NCBI GenBank assembly: GCA_963920705.1
Contig: OY987231.1
Coordinates: 18,267,024 to 18,331,023, forward strand
DNA length: 64,000 nucleotides
Direction of reading: 5' to 3'
Origin: Odiellus spinosus
Lineage: Eukaryota; Arthropoda; Arachnida; Opiliones; Phalangiidae
A program made the translations under genes and the position numbers. Numbering within the stretch: position 1 is the stretch's first letter; each line of letters starts with the position of its first letter. The notes beneath the pieces are model-generated. The model was not told the DNA's origin, did not search any database, and was given only the letters and a program-made list of their open reading frames with translations. Positions 47,701-57,173 of this stretch are shown here, in pieces.

Positions 47701-50700
47701 TATTCATAAAGTTCTCAGCGAAAGGTTCATAATATAACGTGTGAAAAAATGTATATGTAATGTTTTTTTCGATACATGACTTAATTAACTGTAACTTTCA
47801 TCAGAAGCCGATGAAACCCTCCTTTGAAGTCTACTACTCTAATGTTCCATATAGCGCTCCTCTCTGTATGGGTAAAATTCACAATTTTACGAGATCGGAG
47901 GGGTCCTACTTCATCCCCCCTGTCTACGGAAAATTGGAAATTGTCTCTCTCCACAAACGACGACGTTTTTTTGACGAACTCCAAGGCTGCTAGAGATATT
48001 CGCTCGACGAACTCCCACTCCGAAAATATCTACCGTTAGGAGGCGTACGAATCGCGCTTTTTGAAACTAACCCATACAGAGAGGGGTAGACAAGACCCGG
48101 GAGTAATAGACTTCAAAGGAGGGTTTTATCGGCTTCTGCTTTCATACAAAAGTCAGTACTTTTACGAAAAAGACTGCACGAAAGCGACCATATCAACTGT
48201 AGGCTCTACGATAGCCACGTGACAATGGTGATGACGTAGTATTGTGGGGAAATTTTAATTTTAAAAATTTCGAAATTCACATTATTTAATAATTATGGAA
48301 CCTTCCCACTAATATTACTTTACTGCAAACCATCTGTAGTAAATTTCATAGAGAGGTCGATATTTGGACCTACTCGTCATACATACTTCGAAAAAATTAA
48401 TCTTCAACTCATATTTAATCGGATTAAATTGAATTATCGAAAACGATATGAAGAAAATAAAGATATAATCTTCTAAAATATATAAGAAGATTATAGCGAA
48501 GAATAGATACCTCGAAAATTTGAAGATAATTCTACTTTTAACTATTGATATTAGTATTCACGATAGAACTTAGGCACTATCATTTATTGAAGAAAAAAAA
48601 TCGGTAAAATATTTTTCTCCCGACCGTTTGAGAGTCAGTCTCAATATTTAGTAGTCTGAACGAGGGGGTAGTATGAAAAAAAAAAAAATGCCATTATTGA
48701 AATTTTGTCTGAAGTCCCCGCTTTCTGGAATAAAGGTGCCCCCGAAAAGTGAGGTCTAAAAAAGTAGATATAGCTTTGAAAAGGTCTGGGCGTGCGGGGC
48801 GGGAGACGGGTGACATTGGTGTCCTGTTAAAAGGTAAGAAGACACCGATGCATGGGTTCCTTCCTAAGGGTTCCCCTTCGACACCTGCGCGGGGAGCCTC
48901 AAAGAGAGCACCCTCCCTTACTTTAAAGGTCTACTCTAAAATTATTACGATTCGAAATCAAAACTATTGATAATTACTGAGCCAATAACAGTTTGTTCGT
49001 GAAAAGTACTTAATGTAGAAAATTCTAGCTTAAATTTTATACTTGTTGTTTAAATTTTATCATTTTTCCTACGTTATCTATTTTTAAATTTCTTAAAGGG
49101 ATAATGCAATCTAACAGGGTTCAAATAACCCTAATTCAACATTAAAAAAATTACAAACAAATATTAAACTAGAAATAAATTGAAAACTTACCATCAAAAT
49201 AGGCTTAGTTGGATTCATTGAGATCACCTTAACTCCCCATATAAGGACTAGCGACCATTGACATTGATCGATGGCCTGAATATTGGGAATAAGGGTTCTC
49301 CACGAATCAAGCTAAGCCTATTTTGATGGTAAGTTTTAAAATTTATTTCTAGTTGTTAGGTTGCATTCTCCCTTTAAAAACGCGTCAACCAATGGTTTAG
49401 TATGGAAAACATCTAGCATGTAATCCATACTAGACCGTCGATAAAAATGATGGCATTATCACTTTAAACTAAAAATTATAAGTATTTGGATTAGACTTAT
49501 CCTTTGATAAGCATTTTAAAAGGTATATTAGATAGAGGCTTTATTTTTGTATGATGTTCCGAAGCAACGAATTTCATGCTTTAATATATAAAGAGGGGAA
49601 ATGGAGTTTATGACAGAAGGTGGGTTTCAGTTTCAGGACGATCGAGGACACTACTTATTTTTTAATACCCCTTTTGTAATCGGGTTAATTCAATATCCCT
49701 CCCCATTGACTCTAAAGAGGATTTTTTTATCCACGCTACACTTGACATACATATTTCATAAGGGTCATCTTGTTTAGCGTTTGGTTAAACAATTACGATA
49801 TGATATGACGGGGAACTTTTAGGTTTCTACGATCTATACTAGCCTTTGAGTCACTGCACGTTCGTATAAGTATTGTTGAGTGTCGTTGTGCTGAAGATTT
49901 GGGACCCTAATTTTTTTTAAATATAGTTTCAGGGTAGCCACCGGAATATTAATTTTATATCATATATCGATATATAATGTAATAATATTTGACTTAACCT
50001 TGCCAATATTTCACTTGGTTAAAATTTTAATTAACTAAGAAAAACATAACAGCACTTTTCTCAAAAGTATTTGTTTATCAATTTAAACGCAAAAATTATG
50101 TTGGTCTATCTTTTAGGATTCGAACAAATCGTTTGGGATTAGATCAAATGGGCCCTTTGTCTACTATCTAGGTTTCAATAAAATGGAACCATTGTCTTAG
50201 TTTGAGATTCGATCAAACGGATACATTGTCTATAGTTTCGGATAGACATGGGCCCATGTCTATCGTTTGGGCTTCAATCAAACGGGCTCATTGTCTTTCA
50301 TTTGGGCTTCGATCAAACGGGCCCATCGTCTATCGTTTGGAATTCGAACAAACGGGCCCATTGTTTATCGTTTGGGCTTCGATCAAACGGGCCCATTGTC
50401 TATCGTTAGGGATTCGAACAAATTGGCCCATTGTCTATCGTTTGGGATTCGAACAAATGGCCCATTGTCTATCGTTTGGGATTCGAACAAATGGGCCCAT
50501 TGTCTATCGTTTGGGATTCGATAAAATGGGCCCATTGTCTACAGTTTGCGATTCGATAAAATGGGCCCATTATCTATTGTTAGGGCTTGGAACATTATAT
50601 ATTTTGGGCTTCAATCAAAAGGACCCCTTAATTGTCTATCGATTATAAATATTTAAATAAAATAAGATTTCCAGGAGATCAGAGGTTTCATGTACGGCTT

Positions 50701-52030
50701 ATACGATTTTAAAAAAAGCATTTTATGTCAGTGGGAGTAATTAGTAGTAAACATAATTAAACCGTAAAGCTTGTAATAAAATTAAAATCAATGATATGTC
50801 GTAAAGGTGATTTTTATAAAGTAATTCGGAGCTTTAAAAAAAACGGAAGGTAAAAAAGGTAGGCACGCATACAAGCACCAGGTGCAAGGGATCCTATTGT
50901 CCAATTGGGGATGATACCGGTATAAAATCGAAGAGTATGCCATGGGGATAGGAATCGTATAGATTTTACTAATGCGTAAAAGCTCCGTTACAAATCTTTT
51001 TATCAGTTATAATCTCGTTTAGAAGAGAAGAGATGAGAGACAGGGACCCGAAAAACATCCGAGTGGAAAGTAGCGGGCCCAAATCGGAACGGATAGCCAT
51101 AGATAGATTCAATCTGCGAATTTTTTTTATCTATCCTACACTAGTTTTGCTTTTTGTTGCGCCCAAGCAAATGCGTTTTCCCAACGGATAGTCGGATTAA
51201 AAAGTATATACACACAAGAAACGGAGGAAAATATACCAAAATTTTGAACATAATCTTGATAGAAAGTTATTTCTCTTCTCCTAAACTTACATCCAAGACG
51301 AATCAGATTTGCAATCTCTCGTCATCGTATTTTTCTGACCTCAAAAAATAAGTTTCGAAAATAAAACATGCCCCGTATAGTTTATAACTTCAAAATTAGA
51401 AAAGGTAGCTAAGCCTTTTTCTAGTTTTGATACTCATTTGAAATCTGACTCGAAATACAAAATTTGTCAACATATATTTATGAATTTTAATTGGGAAAAT
51501 GATAGCAGTTTATTGATTATAAAATAACGAAATATTTTTGGTGAGTTATATTATTGCTTTTCTCATTATTTTAGCATTCTTAATCGATTAAAAATAGGTT
51601 GTTTTGGCCTTTCATTCTCCCTTTAATAATATGATTTTCTGAACTAAGTACTTTTACGAAAAAGACAGCGCGAAAGCAATCTAATCACGTGTGAGGAAGC
51701 GCGAGAACTACCTCCAGCCTCTATAAATAGAGTCGAGGTTACGTAATTAAATTGTCTTTGATATGAACTTCATTTTAAGTTAAACATTTCGCCCTTTTCT
51801 TGAGGCTTATCTGGGAAACAGACGCCAACCATATAGGGAAATTAGTACCAAACTAAATCATAATTTATATTCACAGTATCTCACTTATATAATCTCTTTC
51901 TGATAAAACTATCAGATAAAATAATATCTATCGATGTTTGTATCATATTGCGTTTGTTTTATTTTCTTTGCAGATGCACAAGAAGGGGTCGGAGTTGAGT
52001 CCCGATCGCTCAACTTCCGCTAGCAATTAA
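26588..52030 (+). CDS. Bgb: Core-binding factor subunit beta (Big brother/Brother type)
   Basis: CBF-beta binds the Runt domain of Runx proteins and raises their DNA affinity without touching DNA. Six exons, all in phase 0: 26588-26722, 27881-27967, 28636-28731, 39739-39855, 40566-40745, 51974-52030, giving 223 aa. An arthropod N-terminal extension of 19 residues (MLPFETPSIYEQLPRFIFK) precedes MPRVVTDQKAKFE. Conserved core: RRLSRESEVRYTGFRDRPLE, RQMRFQNACREGHTE, AFVATGTNLQL, IMNGVCVRWRGWMDIERLDG, GCLEYDEDRA. Gly80 and Asn116 correspond to human Gly61 and Asn104, both important for Runt binding. The loop after NLQL is about 7 residues shorter than in human. Residues about 146-186 are a charged Gln/Arg-rich helix, followed by a His-rich tract (187-204) and a short Ser-rich tail. 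The start is the first ATG of the frame; the frame is open upstream but only without ATG. Introns 3 and 5 are 11.0 and 11.2 kb. Confidence 0.96.
26723..27880 (+). other. Bgb intron 1
   Basis: 1.16 kb, AT-rich. It contains the first copy (27247-27514) of an interspersed repeat that recurs at the right edge of the window. Confidence 0.8.
27247..27514 (+). repeat. Interspersed repeat, copy 1
   Basis: It shares GGCTTTATCTTAG, ATTATCCGTGTTATA and TTCGGATAAAAAAATTCAAA, and ends GAGTAATTTGT..TAGATAA, with 63785-64000 in the same order and orientation, with some indels. The class is not recognised. Confidence 0.75.
27881..27967 (+). CDS. Bgb: Bgb exon 2
   Basis: Acceptor CTATTTTAAG, donor GTAAGA. 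29 codons, VRYTGFRDRP to EGHTEV. Confidence 0.95.
28636..28731 (+). CDS. Bgb: Bgb exon 3
   Basis: Acceptor ATCTTTACAG, donor GTGAGC. 32 codons, AFVATGTNLQL to DFDREQGK. Confidence 0.95.
30578..30892 (+). mobile_element. Foldback element, copy 1
   Basis: Starts AAGAATCCATTCAGGTTCC and ends GGAACCTGAATGAATTCTT. The two halves pair over about 100 bp (ATAAGAATATGGGAG and CATCCTCCCAAACTTT recur inverted). A second copy lies at 52681-52992 in the same orientation. No clear target duplication. Confidence 0.85.
32191..32451. mobile_element. MITE, CAGAAGTAAA terminal repeats
   Basis: Left CAGAAGTAAACAGGTGGAAG and right CTTCCTCCTATTTACTTCTG are inverted. Flanks CTTTGGC (32184-32190) and CTTTTGC (32452-32458) are a 7-bp target duplication with one mismatch. 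Confidence 0.75.
34805..34934. mobile_element. 130-bp foldback hairpin, TACCCTCTTCAGACGA ends
   Basis: The left half from TACCCTCTTCAGACGA and the right half ending TCGTCTGAAGAGGGTA pair for about 55 bp around a loop of about 17 nt. No obvious target duplication. Confidence 0.8.
35110..35446 (+). mobile_element. MITE family CAGAAGCC, copy 1
   Basis: Termini CAGAAGCCGATGAAACCCTC and its inverse. 7-bp target duplication ATATAGT at 35103-35109 and 35447-35453. The interior carries a sub-terminal inverted CTCTCTGTATGGGT. No transposase. Confidence 0.92.
36362..36523 (+). mobile_element. MITE family CCGAGGGG, copy 1
   Basis: Starts CCGAGGGGTCAGACACTC and ends GAGTGTCTGCCCTTCG. The interior has repeated GAGTTC/GAACTC words. 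Flanks ACTAATT and ATTAATT look like a 7-bp duplication with one mismatch. Confidence 0.75.
37604..37621. repeat. GA microsatellite
   Basis: Eight or nine GA units inside Bgb intron 3. Confidence 0.85.
38570..38725 (+). mobile_element. MITE family CCGAGGGG, copy 2 (decayed left end)
   Basis: The interior (CGCTGTACACCTGAGTTCAC, GACAGTGCATTGAATTCGAA) and the right end GAGTGTCTGCCCCCTCGG match the family. The left terminus is mutated beyond recognition. Confidence 0.7.
39739..39855 (+). CDS. Bgb: Bgb exon 4
   Basis: Acceptor CCTTAACAG, donor GTAATT. 39 codons, VHIKSSFIMNGV to EYDEDRAR. It was found by looking for the missing CBF-beta core between exons 3 and 5. VHIKSS is unusual where the family has VYLKAP-like residues. 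Confidence 0.94.
39856..40565 (+). other. Bgb intron 4
   Basis: 710 bp, most of it occupied by the degenerate minisatellite listed separately. Confidence 0.85.
39955..40460 (+). repeat. Degenerate minisatellite in Bgb intron 4
   Basis: At least six imperfect units combining GTTGGGCGAGGTTTGCAGAT, TTGGTTTGCCAAAATAAT and TTGGCCAAAATATTGGGAAA, with a spacing of roughly 60-100 bp. The best-matching units are in the middle, with decayed ones at both ends. Confidence 0.8.
40566..40745 (+). CDS. Bgb: Bgb exon 5
   Basis: Acceptor TTGAATAG, donor GTGAGA with a second GTGAGA 7 bp downstream. Using the second donor would shift the frame. 60 codons, LEDALMREQVERYNQ to the His-rich end HHQLSHLQ. Confidence 0.93.
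41541..41834 (-). mobile_element. MITE family CAGAAGCC, copy 2
   Basis: Inverted relative to copy 1, with an internal deletion next to one terminal repeat. Target duplication TTAAAGT at 41534-41540 and 41835-41841. Confidence 0.92.
42731..43028. mobile_element. Possible decayed TTAA-flanked element
   Basis: The left TTAAAGGGGTATTGTCGA and right GCCATCACTTTTAAC resemble the ends of the TTAA families. The interior ATTTGAGTAGCATTTTCG also occurs near 34530. Ends are too diverged for certainty. Confidence 0.4.
43386..43477. mobile_element. 92-bp CAGGGTT-ended MITE
   Basis: CAGGGTTGCCACAGG on the left and TGTGGAAACCCTG on the right are imperfect inverted ends. TCTAA flanks both sides (43381-43385 and 43478-43482). 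The size and termini suggest a small non-autonomous DNA element; the superfamily is unclear. Confidence 0.5.
45957..46386 (+). repeat. 30-bp minisatellite with ATCGAT
   Basis: About 14 copies of TTTATCGATC plus T6-7AAATAAGCCTCGA, 29 or 30 bp depending on the T run. The left flank (45640-45956) holds scattered diverged forms of the same words, and about 22 A residues follow at 46409. Confidence 0.92.
47802..48138 (+). mobile_element. MITE family CAGAAGCC, copy 3
   Basis: Full-length like copy 1 and in the same orientation. Target duplication CTTTCAT at 47795-47801 and 48139-48145. Confidence 0.92.
48156..48275 (+). repeat. Fragment of AGTGAGGC element interior
   Basis: Matches the interior of the element at 53157-53822: AGTACTTTTACGAAAAAGAC, CGAAAGCGACC, GTGATGACGTAGTATTG and AAATTTTAATTTTAAAAATT. 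It preserves the empty site where the nested insertion lies at 53366. Confidence 0.65.
49097..49373. mobile_element. TTAA-flanked MITE, AGGGAGAATGCAA ends
   Basis: TTAA at 49093-49096 and 49374-49377. Inverted ends AGGGATAATGCAATCTAACA and TGTTAGGTTGCATTCTCCCT. An inner inverted pair is CTTACCATCAAAATAGGCTT / AAGCCTATTTTGATGGTAAG. TTAA target preference is known for piggyBac and Kolobok. Confidence 0.85.
50130..50645 (+). repeat. 35-bp minisatellite with GGGCCC
   Basis: About 14 units of GGGCCCATTGTCTATCGTTT followed by GGGATTCGAACAAA, with more diverged units at both ends. The open frames it generates are repeat artefacts. Confidence 0.9.
51974..52030 (+). CDS. Bgb: Bgb exon 6 (last)
   Basis: Acceptor TTTTCTTTGCAG. 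18 codons, MHKKGSELSPDRSTSASN, then TAA. The strong acceptor and phase 0 fit; the Ser-rich tail is typical of low-complexity ends. Confidence 0.85.
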   Translation: MHKKGSELSPDRSTSASN

Positions 52031-52680
52031 AAGACGTCATCTTGACGACGCTCTTGTGATGAACATTAAATTTAAACACGATTATACGGATCGTTTGAAA
52101 TACGATTATAGAAATAAGAGAAAGAATATAGAAAAAAGAAATGGAGAGATTTGGATGGCAATATTATAATTATTATTTTTAAAATAATCCCTTGAATTAA
52201 AAAAAACCGGACCTCCTTTTTCCAAAAAAAAAAAAAAATAAAAAAATGAAGCAACGATATGATAAAAAAAAACGCTGTAATGAAACTATATTTCGGTGCA
52301 TGTAAAAATAAGTGACTTATTTAAACGACGACAGTGATTAATATTATTATTATTATTAATGCTAGAAATGTATGGTATAACATTATTTAACACCTTTTGT
52401 TTCATTTGATCTAACTAAAAATTTACATTCTTATATCCTCTAAATCCTTAATCCCTTCTTTAATATTTGTTGTCTAATCAATCAAACATTTATCATTTTT
52501 GGTTCTACTATAAATTGATAAAGAATACTTGACTTTATAGTAACAATTCTGCCTATATTACTGTACAGTTTAAGTGTTAAAATGTATTAAATGTTTTGTA
52601 CATATTCCCACGACAATGTAGTTAATTTTTTTTTTTTTTTTTTTTTTTTTTCCTATTTTTATCTTGAAGTTAATATTAAC
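52031..52680 (+). other. Bgb 3' UTR region
   Basis: AT-rich. A possible poly(A) signal is AATAAA at 52237-52242, inside an A-rich run. A TTA microsatellite lies near 52339-52357 and about 26 T residues at 52626-52651. The true end is not determinable by eye. Confidence 0.4.
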
Positions 52681-52992
52681 AAGAATCCATTCAGGTTCCA
52701 TAAGAATATGGGAGCATAGCTTTAGCCTCTGGTACCATCCTCCCAAACTTTGTAACAAAAGTTCGTCCGCAATTTTCGCAACATTTGTACGCTTAGATCT
52801 TTTTTCGGTCGGCTCCATTTTTATTACCCAAAATATTATGTCAAGGTCGTTAGTGGCACGGGTTAATAATAGATGTCAGGAGCGATTTACTTGAAAAATC
52901 GATTCGAAGCAGACGAACTTTGCTACAAAGTTTGGGAGGATGGTTTTGAATCGCGGCCCTCCCATATTCTTATGGAACCTGAATGAATTCTT
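52681..52992 (+). mobile_element. Foldback element, copy 2
   Basis: About 97% identical to 30578-30892, with a few substitutions and short indels. It inserted just beyond the Bgb 3' UTR. Confidence 0.88.
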
Positions 52993-53365
52993 GATATTAA
53001 GGAAACTTCGATGGCAGCCGCTTTCATGGAAACGGATTTAGGCTTAGCGAGTCTAGTATGTGACTTTTATAATTAACTATAAATTATTACGAGTTTATGT
53101 TTTAACAGTCCAAATCGGTTAAAATAACTTGTTTTTAGAGTCTAGAATATATTTAAAGTGAGGCTATCACGATTTTTTTGTATATCTCTGGGTTGAGGCG
53201 TTCAAAATTAGAATAACAAAAATATATAGGTAATTTTTCTCTCGATATATTTCTGGAACGTATTTAACGAAAGGTAGGACTTTTACGAAAAAAACGCGCG
53301 AAAGCGACCGTGTCACGTGCCAGAAAGCGGGAGAATCAGTTGTGGGCTTTATACAATAGTGATGA

Positions 53366-53529
53366 CCGAGGGGGCAGACACTCGCGAACTCAGGTGTACA
53401 AAATTTTATAACTCTTTGCCCTATCAAGGCTGAACTCCGAGTTCACAAGAGTTCGAACTCAATGCACTGTCATAGCTGAACTCAGTGAACTCAGGTGTAC
53501 AGCGAATTCGAGATTGTCTGACCCCTCGG
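53366..53529 (-). mobile_element. MITE family CCGAGGGG, copy 3 (nested)
   Basis: Starts CCGAGGGGGCAGACACTCGC and ends TCTGACCCCTCGG, reversed relative to copy 1. It lies inside the TTAA element. Confidence 0.85.
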
Positions 53530-53536
53530 TATTGGG

Positions 53537-53639
53537 CGAGGAGTCAGACACTCTTCGCTGTACAGCCGAGTTCAGTTTTGATAGTGCAAAGAGTTCAAAC
53601 ATTTTGTACACCTGAGTTCGCGAGTGTCTGCCCCCTCGG
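53537..53639 (+). mobile_element. MITE family CCGAGGGG, copy 4 (nested, internally deleted)
   Basis: Directly abuts copy 3 in opposite orientation. TATTGGG precedes it (53530-53536) and follows it (53640-53646), a 7-bp target duplication. Confidence 0.82.
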
Positions 53640-54652
53640 TATTGGGGGAATTTTAATTTTAAAAATTTCGAAATTGAGGATTATAAAATATGAATTTTAA
53701 CTGTGGCGGTAATTTTTTCTATGACATATGCATATATATTTTGAATCGTTTTTAAACGATCTTTCCGAAAATCCTACTCAATATCCATTTGGAGTTTATG
53801 AAAAATCCCTGACAGCCTCACTTTAAAACTAAAAACCGAATTTAATTGATGCGTGTTTAAAAAAAAAATCTAAATTTCTTTTGAAAAAAAAAAAGAAAAC
53901 AGATATAAACAAATGATGCTCTTTCGAGACGGGGTGCAAAAGATGGTCTTAGATCATGACCCATGATAAAAATGTTACCCTCGAGAACCAACTTTGAAAA
54001 AGTCGTGACGGCTGTTATAGTTTTCGTTTCGGGTGTAAGAAATATCACGAATGTTTTTCGGTAAATTGTAGGAAAAAGCCTCTTTCAGCGCAATTACCTA
54101 AAATTTATGACCGCAAATATTGGATTTAAAAACGGAAAAGGTAAATTAGACCTTTAAGAGTTTTAGCTTATGTAGAAGATTAAAATCAGAGAATCTGCGG
54201 ATTTATCTCGAAAAAAAAAAACCAAGTTATATTGGAAGCTTGGCTTAACTGGAAGCGAAAACCCGTTCTTAAACTGATTACGAAAATACACCTCTACCTC
54301 ACTTAAATTAGACTTGGATACTGTAATAAATTGAGCCTTTTTCCTCGTGACGTAAAGAATTTCACACACATCAAAGGTGTGGCGCGTTTAAGATCCGACG
54401 AAGATGCCGGTATATCGCACCCCCGAAATCTAAACTACTTAAACAAACGATTTTGAACTTTCCCTTTGCCCGGGTCACGTAAAGTTGCGCGTTTAAATCA
54501 TGGTGGTATATTGTTTCGCTGCCTAAAAGGAATTCCAGGGAGTTTATACTAAATTATAATATATGAATATTGTTAATTACACTTCGAGTTGACAGCGAGT
54601 AGAATGATACGCTCCCTTTCTCAGCAAATTATAGAGACAACAGGTTCATTAA

Positions 54653-54978
54653 AGGGAGAATGCAACCTAACAAGAAGTGATTTTTGATCGTTTAAATAGG
54701 CCTAATCCACCAGTGGAAAAATTTACGAACAAATTTAAAACTAAAAATATATTTAAAACTTACCCGGAAAATAGGCTTAGCCTGATTCATGGAGATCCTA
54801 ATTTCCTCGCGTATAAGGTCTAGCGACCAATCGAATGCGATTGTAAATCTCGTGGAGATCTCGCGTGAACGACAGCCTTTGCTCATTGGTCGCTAAACGT
54901 TACACGGAGGCAATTCAGGATCTCCATGAATCCCGCTAAGCCTATTTTCCGGGTAAGTTTTAAATTTATTTCTAGTTT
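54653..54978. mobile_element. TTAA-flanked MITE, AGGGAGAATGCAA family, copy 2
   Basis: The left end AGGGAGAATGCAACCTAACA after TTAA (54649-54652), with inner inverted AAAATAGGCTTAGCCTGATT / GCTAAGCCTATTTTCC and a roughly 100-bp inner stem. The right terminus is lost near TTTCTAGTTTAAT. Confidence 0.75.
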
Positions 54979-56090
54979 AATATTAAAAGCGACGAGTTTA
55001 ACAAAAATTTTGCCCACGTTCTTGAGTTATTCAATGGGTTCTTGGTGGCAGTGACTACGCGATAACGGAATGTCGCTACCGATTTTTATAAGCTGGATAT
55101 AAACTACATCTAAAGGTAAACAGGGTTTATTTTCTTCTTGAAAATCCGAATAAATAATATTTTACACCCCGGGAAAGTACCGCATCCATTAGTCTAGAAG
55201 CGTATAGTGATAGCTATAAAGAAGGTTCGCGTTGAATACTACCCAGGAAGGACAGAATAGGACAAGTGGGCGCGAAAATGGCCATCTTCGGACAAGTTAA
55301 CAATGGCCTTAACACGTAGAATGCTCATTTTGCAGCCCGGGAGAAATTTGAACCAGGCAGGAGCAGCGACTACATAGCTCCAGAGTCCTGACTGTCCGCG
55401 GGATTATCCCAATGTAGCCTAGGACGATGATCGGAAGAAAAATGAACCAAGAGCTCCCCTACCTATACAGTATAGCTCGTCTTTCAATAGAATTCGAACA
55501 GAAAGACGAAATGATAATAAAATTCATTACAATGAGAGCAATTCTAAAGCGTGGCTGACCGCGACGCCCAAGGCGTGAGCTTTTTTTTAAAAGGAAGATG
55601 CCATATTTTTCTGGCCACTGCATGAAAGCTGCAGTATCCAGGTACAAATGGAATAACCGTTGATTTATCGTTTCTTCTTAAAAACGTTTCAATTTCCAAT
55701 AAAATTTTGTGGGATCGCTTCGTAAAATATTGCTTTCCTTTCAATTTACAGTGTAGTAAATGATCTTAATAATTTACAGTCCCCAAAGATATGGTTTGAC
55801 ATAATTTAATTTTTGGTCATTTTCACTGAAACATATTTGTGACAGAGAATTATTCTTTCGCGAATTCTATTGTTAAAATACTTGACATTATAGATAGTTT
55901 TAGAAATCGAACGAGGACCGTGTACGTGGATAGTTACTTCCATTTTACATTAAACATAGCTACGCGTTGACGTACGCGTTCTTTGTTCGATTAAAATCTC
56001 TATTATCGATGGATCTGTGGAAGTTTAATGACCTTACGCAATTGAAATTTTGCGAAGTATTACAGCCTATATAAACATTTAAAGATATAC

Positions 56091-56292
56091 CAGAAGTAGA
56101 TGAAACCCTCCTTTGAAGTCTATAACTCTTATGTTCGATATAGCGCTCCTCTCTGTATGGGTAAAATTCCCAATTTTACGAGATCAGAGGGGTCCTACTT
56201 CATACCCCCTGTCTACGGAAAATTCTAAATTCTCTCTCTCCACAAACGACCAAAGAGTAATAGACTTCAAAGGAGGGTTTCATCGGCTTCTG
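56091..56292 (+). mobile_element. MITE family CAGAAGCC, copy 4 (internally deleted)
   Basis: The ends are intact apart from CAGAAGTAGATG on the left. About 135 bp of the interior is missing. Target duplication GATATAC at 56084-56090 and 56293-56299. Confidence 0.9.
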
Positions 56293-56567
56293 GATATACT
56301 AGATTCTCGAATCAAGTTATTTTGGCAGAGAAGTTCGTCATGTCATAATTATATTATGTTCTACAATTCTACAATATTTTACTAAATAATAATACTTAGC
56401 CCTTAGGCCATCAAAAGTTTTAACAACAGATGACAACATAACGGCGTGAAATAAAATATAAAAACAGTTTTTTTATTTTTTAAAGAAAAAACTTCTCCAC
56501 GCGTCATCGCTTAATTTTATTTTATCGCCTAATTTAATTTTTAGCTTTTTATCCTATTGTGTTGTAG

Positions 56568-56831
56568 GGTGATAATTCGGAGGAGAGCACCACCACCACC
56601 TCTGGGCCAATTTACGCCCATCCCCGCAGGAGCCATCGTATAAAAATTCCATTCGTCCTAGACACAAAGGGACCTTTTCGAAATCACCCTACTGGAATAT
56701 GGGCGCTTTCAACGAAAAATGAGGGGGACCTAATGGTCAAAACAAAGAAATATTTTCTAAAGCTGGTCAAATCATTAATAGAAAATATTTCAAACATTTC
56801 AACTTACCCCCCTACCTCCCTCTCACGCTGA
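56568..56831 (+). CDS. Orphan terminal-exon-like open segment
   Basis: A good acceptor (CCTATTGTGTTGTAG) is followed by 87 open codons ending at TGA. The first part, GDNSEESTTTTSGPIYAHPR, is GC-richer than the surroundings and looks coding. A second frame gives a short Pro-rich tail (RRRAPPPPLGQFTPIP) stopping at 56643. Phase 0 would let it follow Bgb exon 5 as an alternative last exon. It could also belong to a neighbouring plus-strand gene or be chance. Confidence 0.3.
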   Translation, partial: GDNSEESTTTTSGPIYAHPRRSHRIKIPFVLDTKGPFRNHPTGIWALSTKNEGDLMVKTKKYFLKLVKSLIENISNISTYPPTSLSR

Positions 56832-57173
56832 AAGAGTAAATCAAAGTCCCCCCTCTATCTGAATATTAGACACTGTTCAAAAGGCCTACGTATATGCAAG
56901 TCCAATCGTATTTAGGGGTCGTCCATAAATAATTTCGTCGTTAGTGGATAACCAAACTAAAGTAAAGTCAAGAACAATTTAAGTAGGGCCGAGAAAAGGC
57001 TCTGACAACAGGCCTGAGTAGTCAAAATGTACTAAAGCTGTTACATTTCATAACGAAAAAGATATTATTACTCTTAAAAAATGCAATTATGATTTTAAAT
57101 CTCTACCAAAACTAAATCTACATTAGTCAGAAGGAGGCACTAATCTAGGCAATTGACGTAACAATAGTCTAAT

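Larger units (their letters stand above)
40746..51973 (+). other. Bgb intron 5 (11.2 kb)
   Basis: No further exon seen. It contains MITEs (41541, 43386, 47802, 49097), minisatellites (45957, 50130) and fragments of the TTAA-flanked repeat (48156-48275, 51646-51740). Confidence 0.7.
53157..53822. mobile_element. TTAA-flanked element, AGTGAGGCTRTCA ends, carrying nested MITEs
   Basis: TTAA at 53153-53156 and 53823-53826. Ends AGTGAGGCTATCAC and GACAGCCTCACT are inverted. The interior is split at 53366-53639 by two CCGAGGGG elements. No coding capacity. Confidence 0.8.

Noticed and set aside
50202..50648. 148-codon frame of repeated GPIVYRLGF
   Set aside because: It is the translation of the 35-bp minisatellite.
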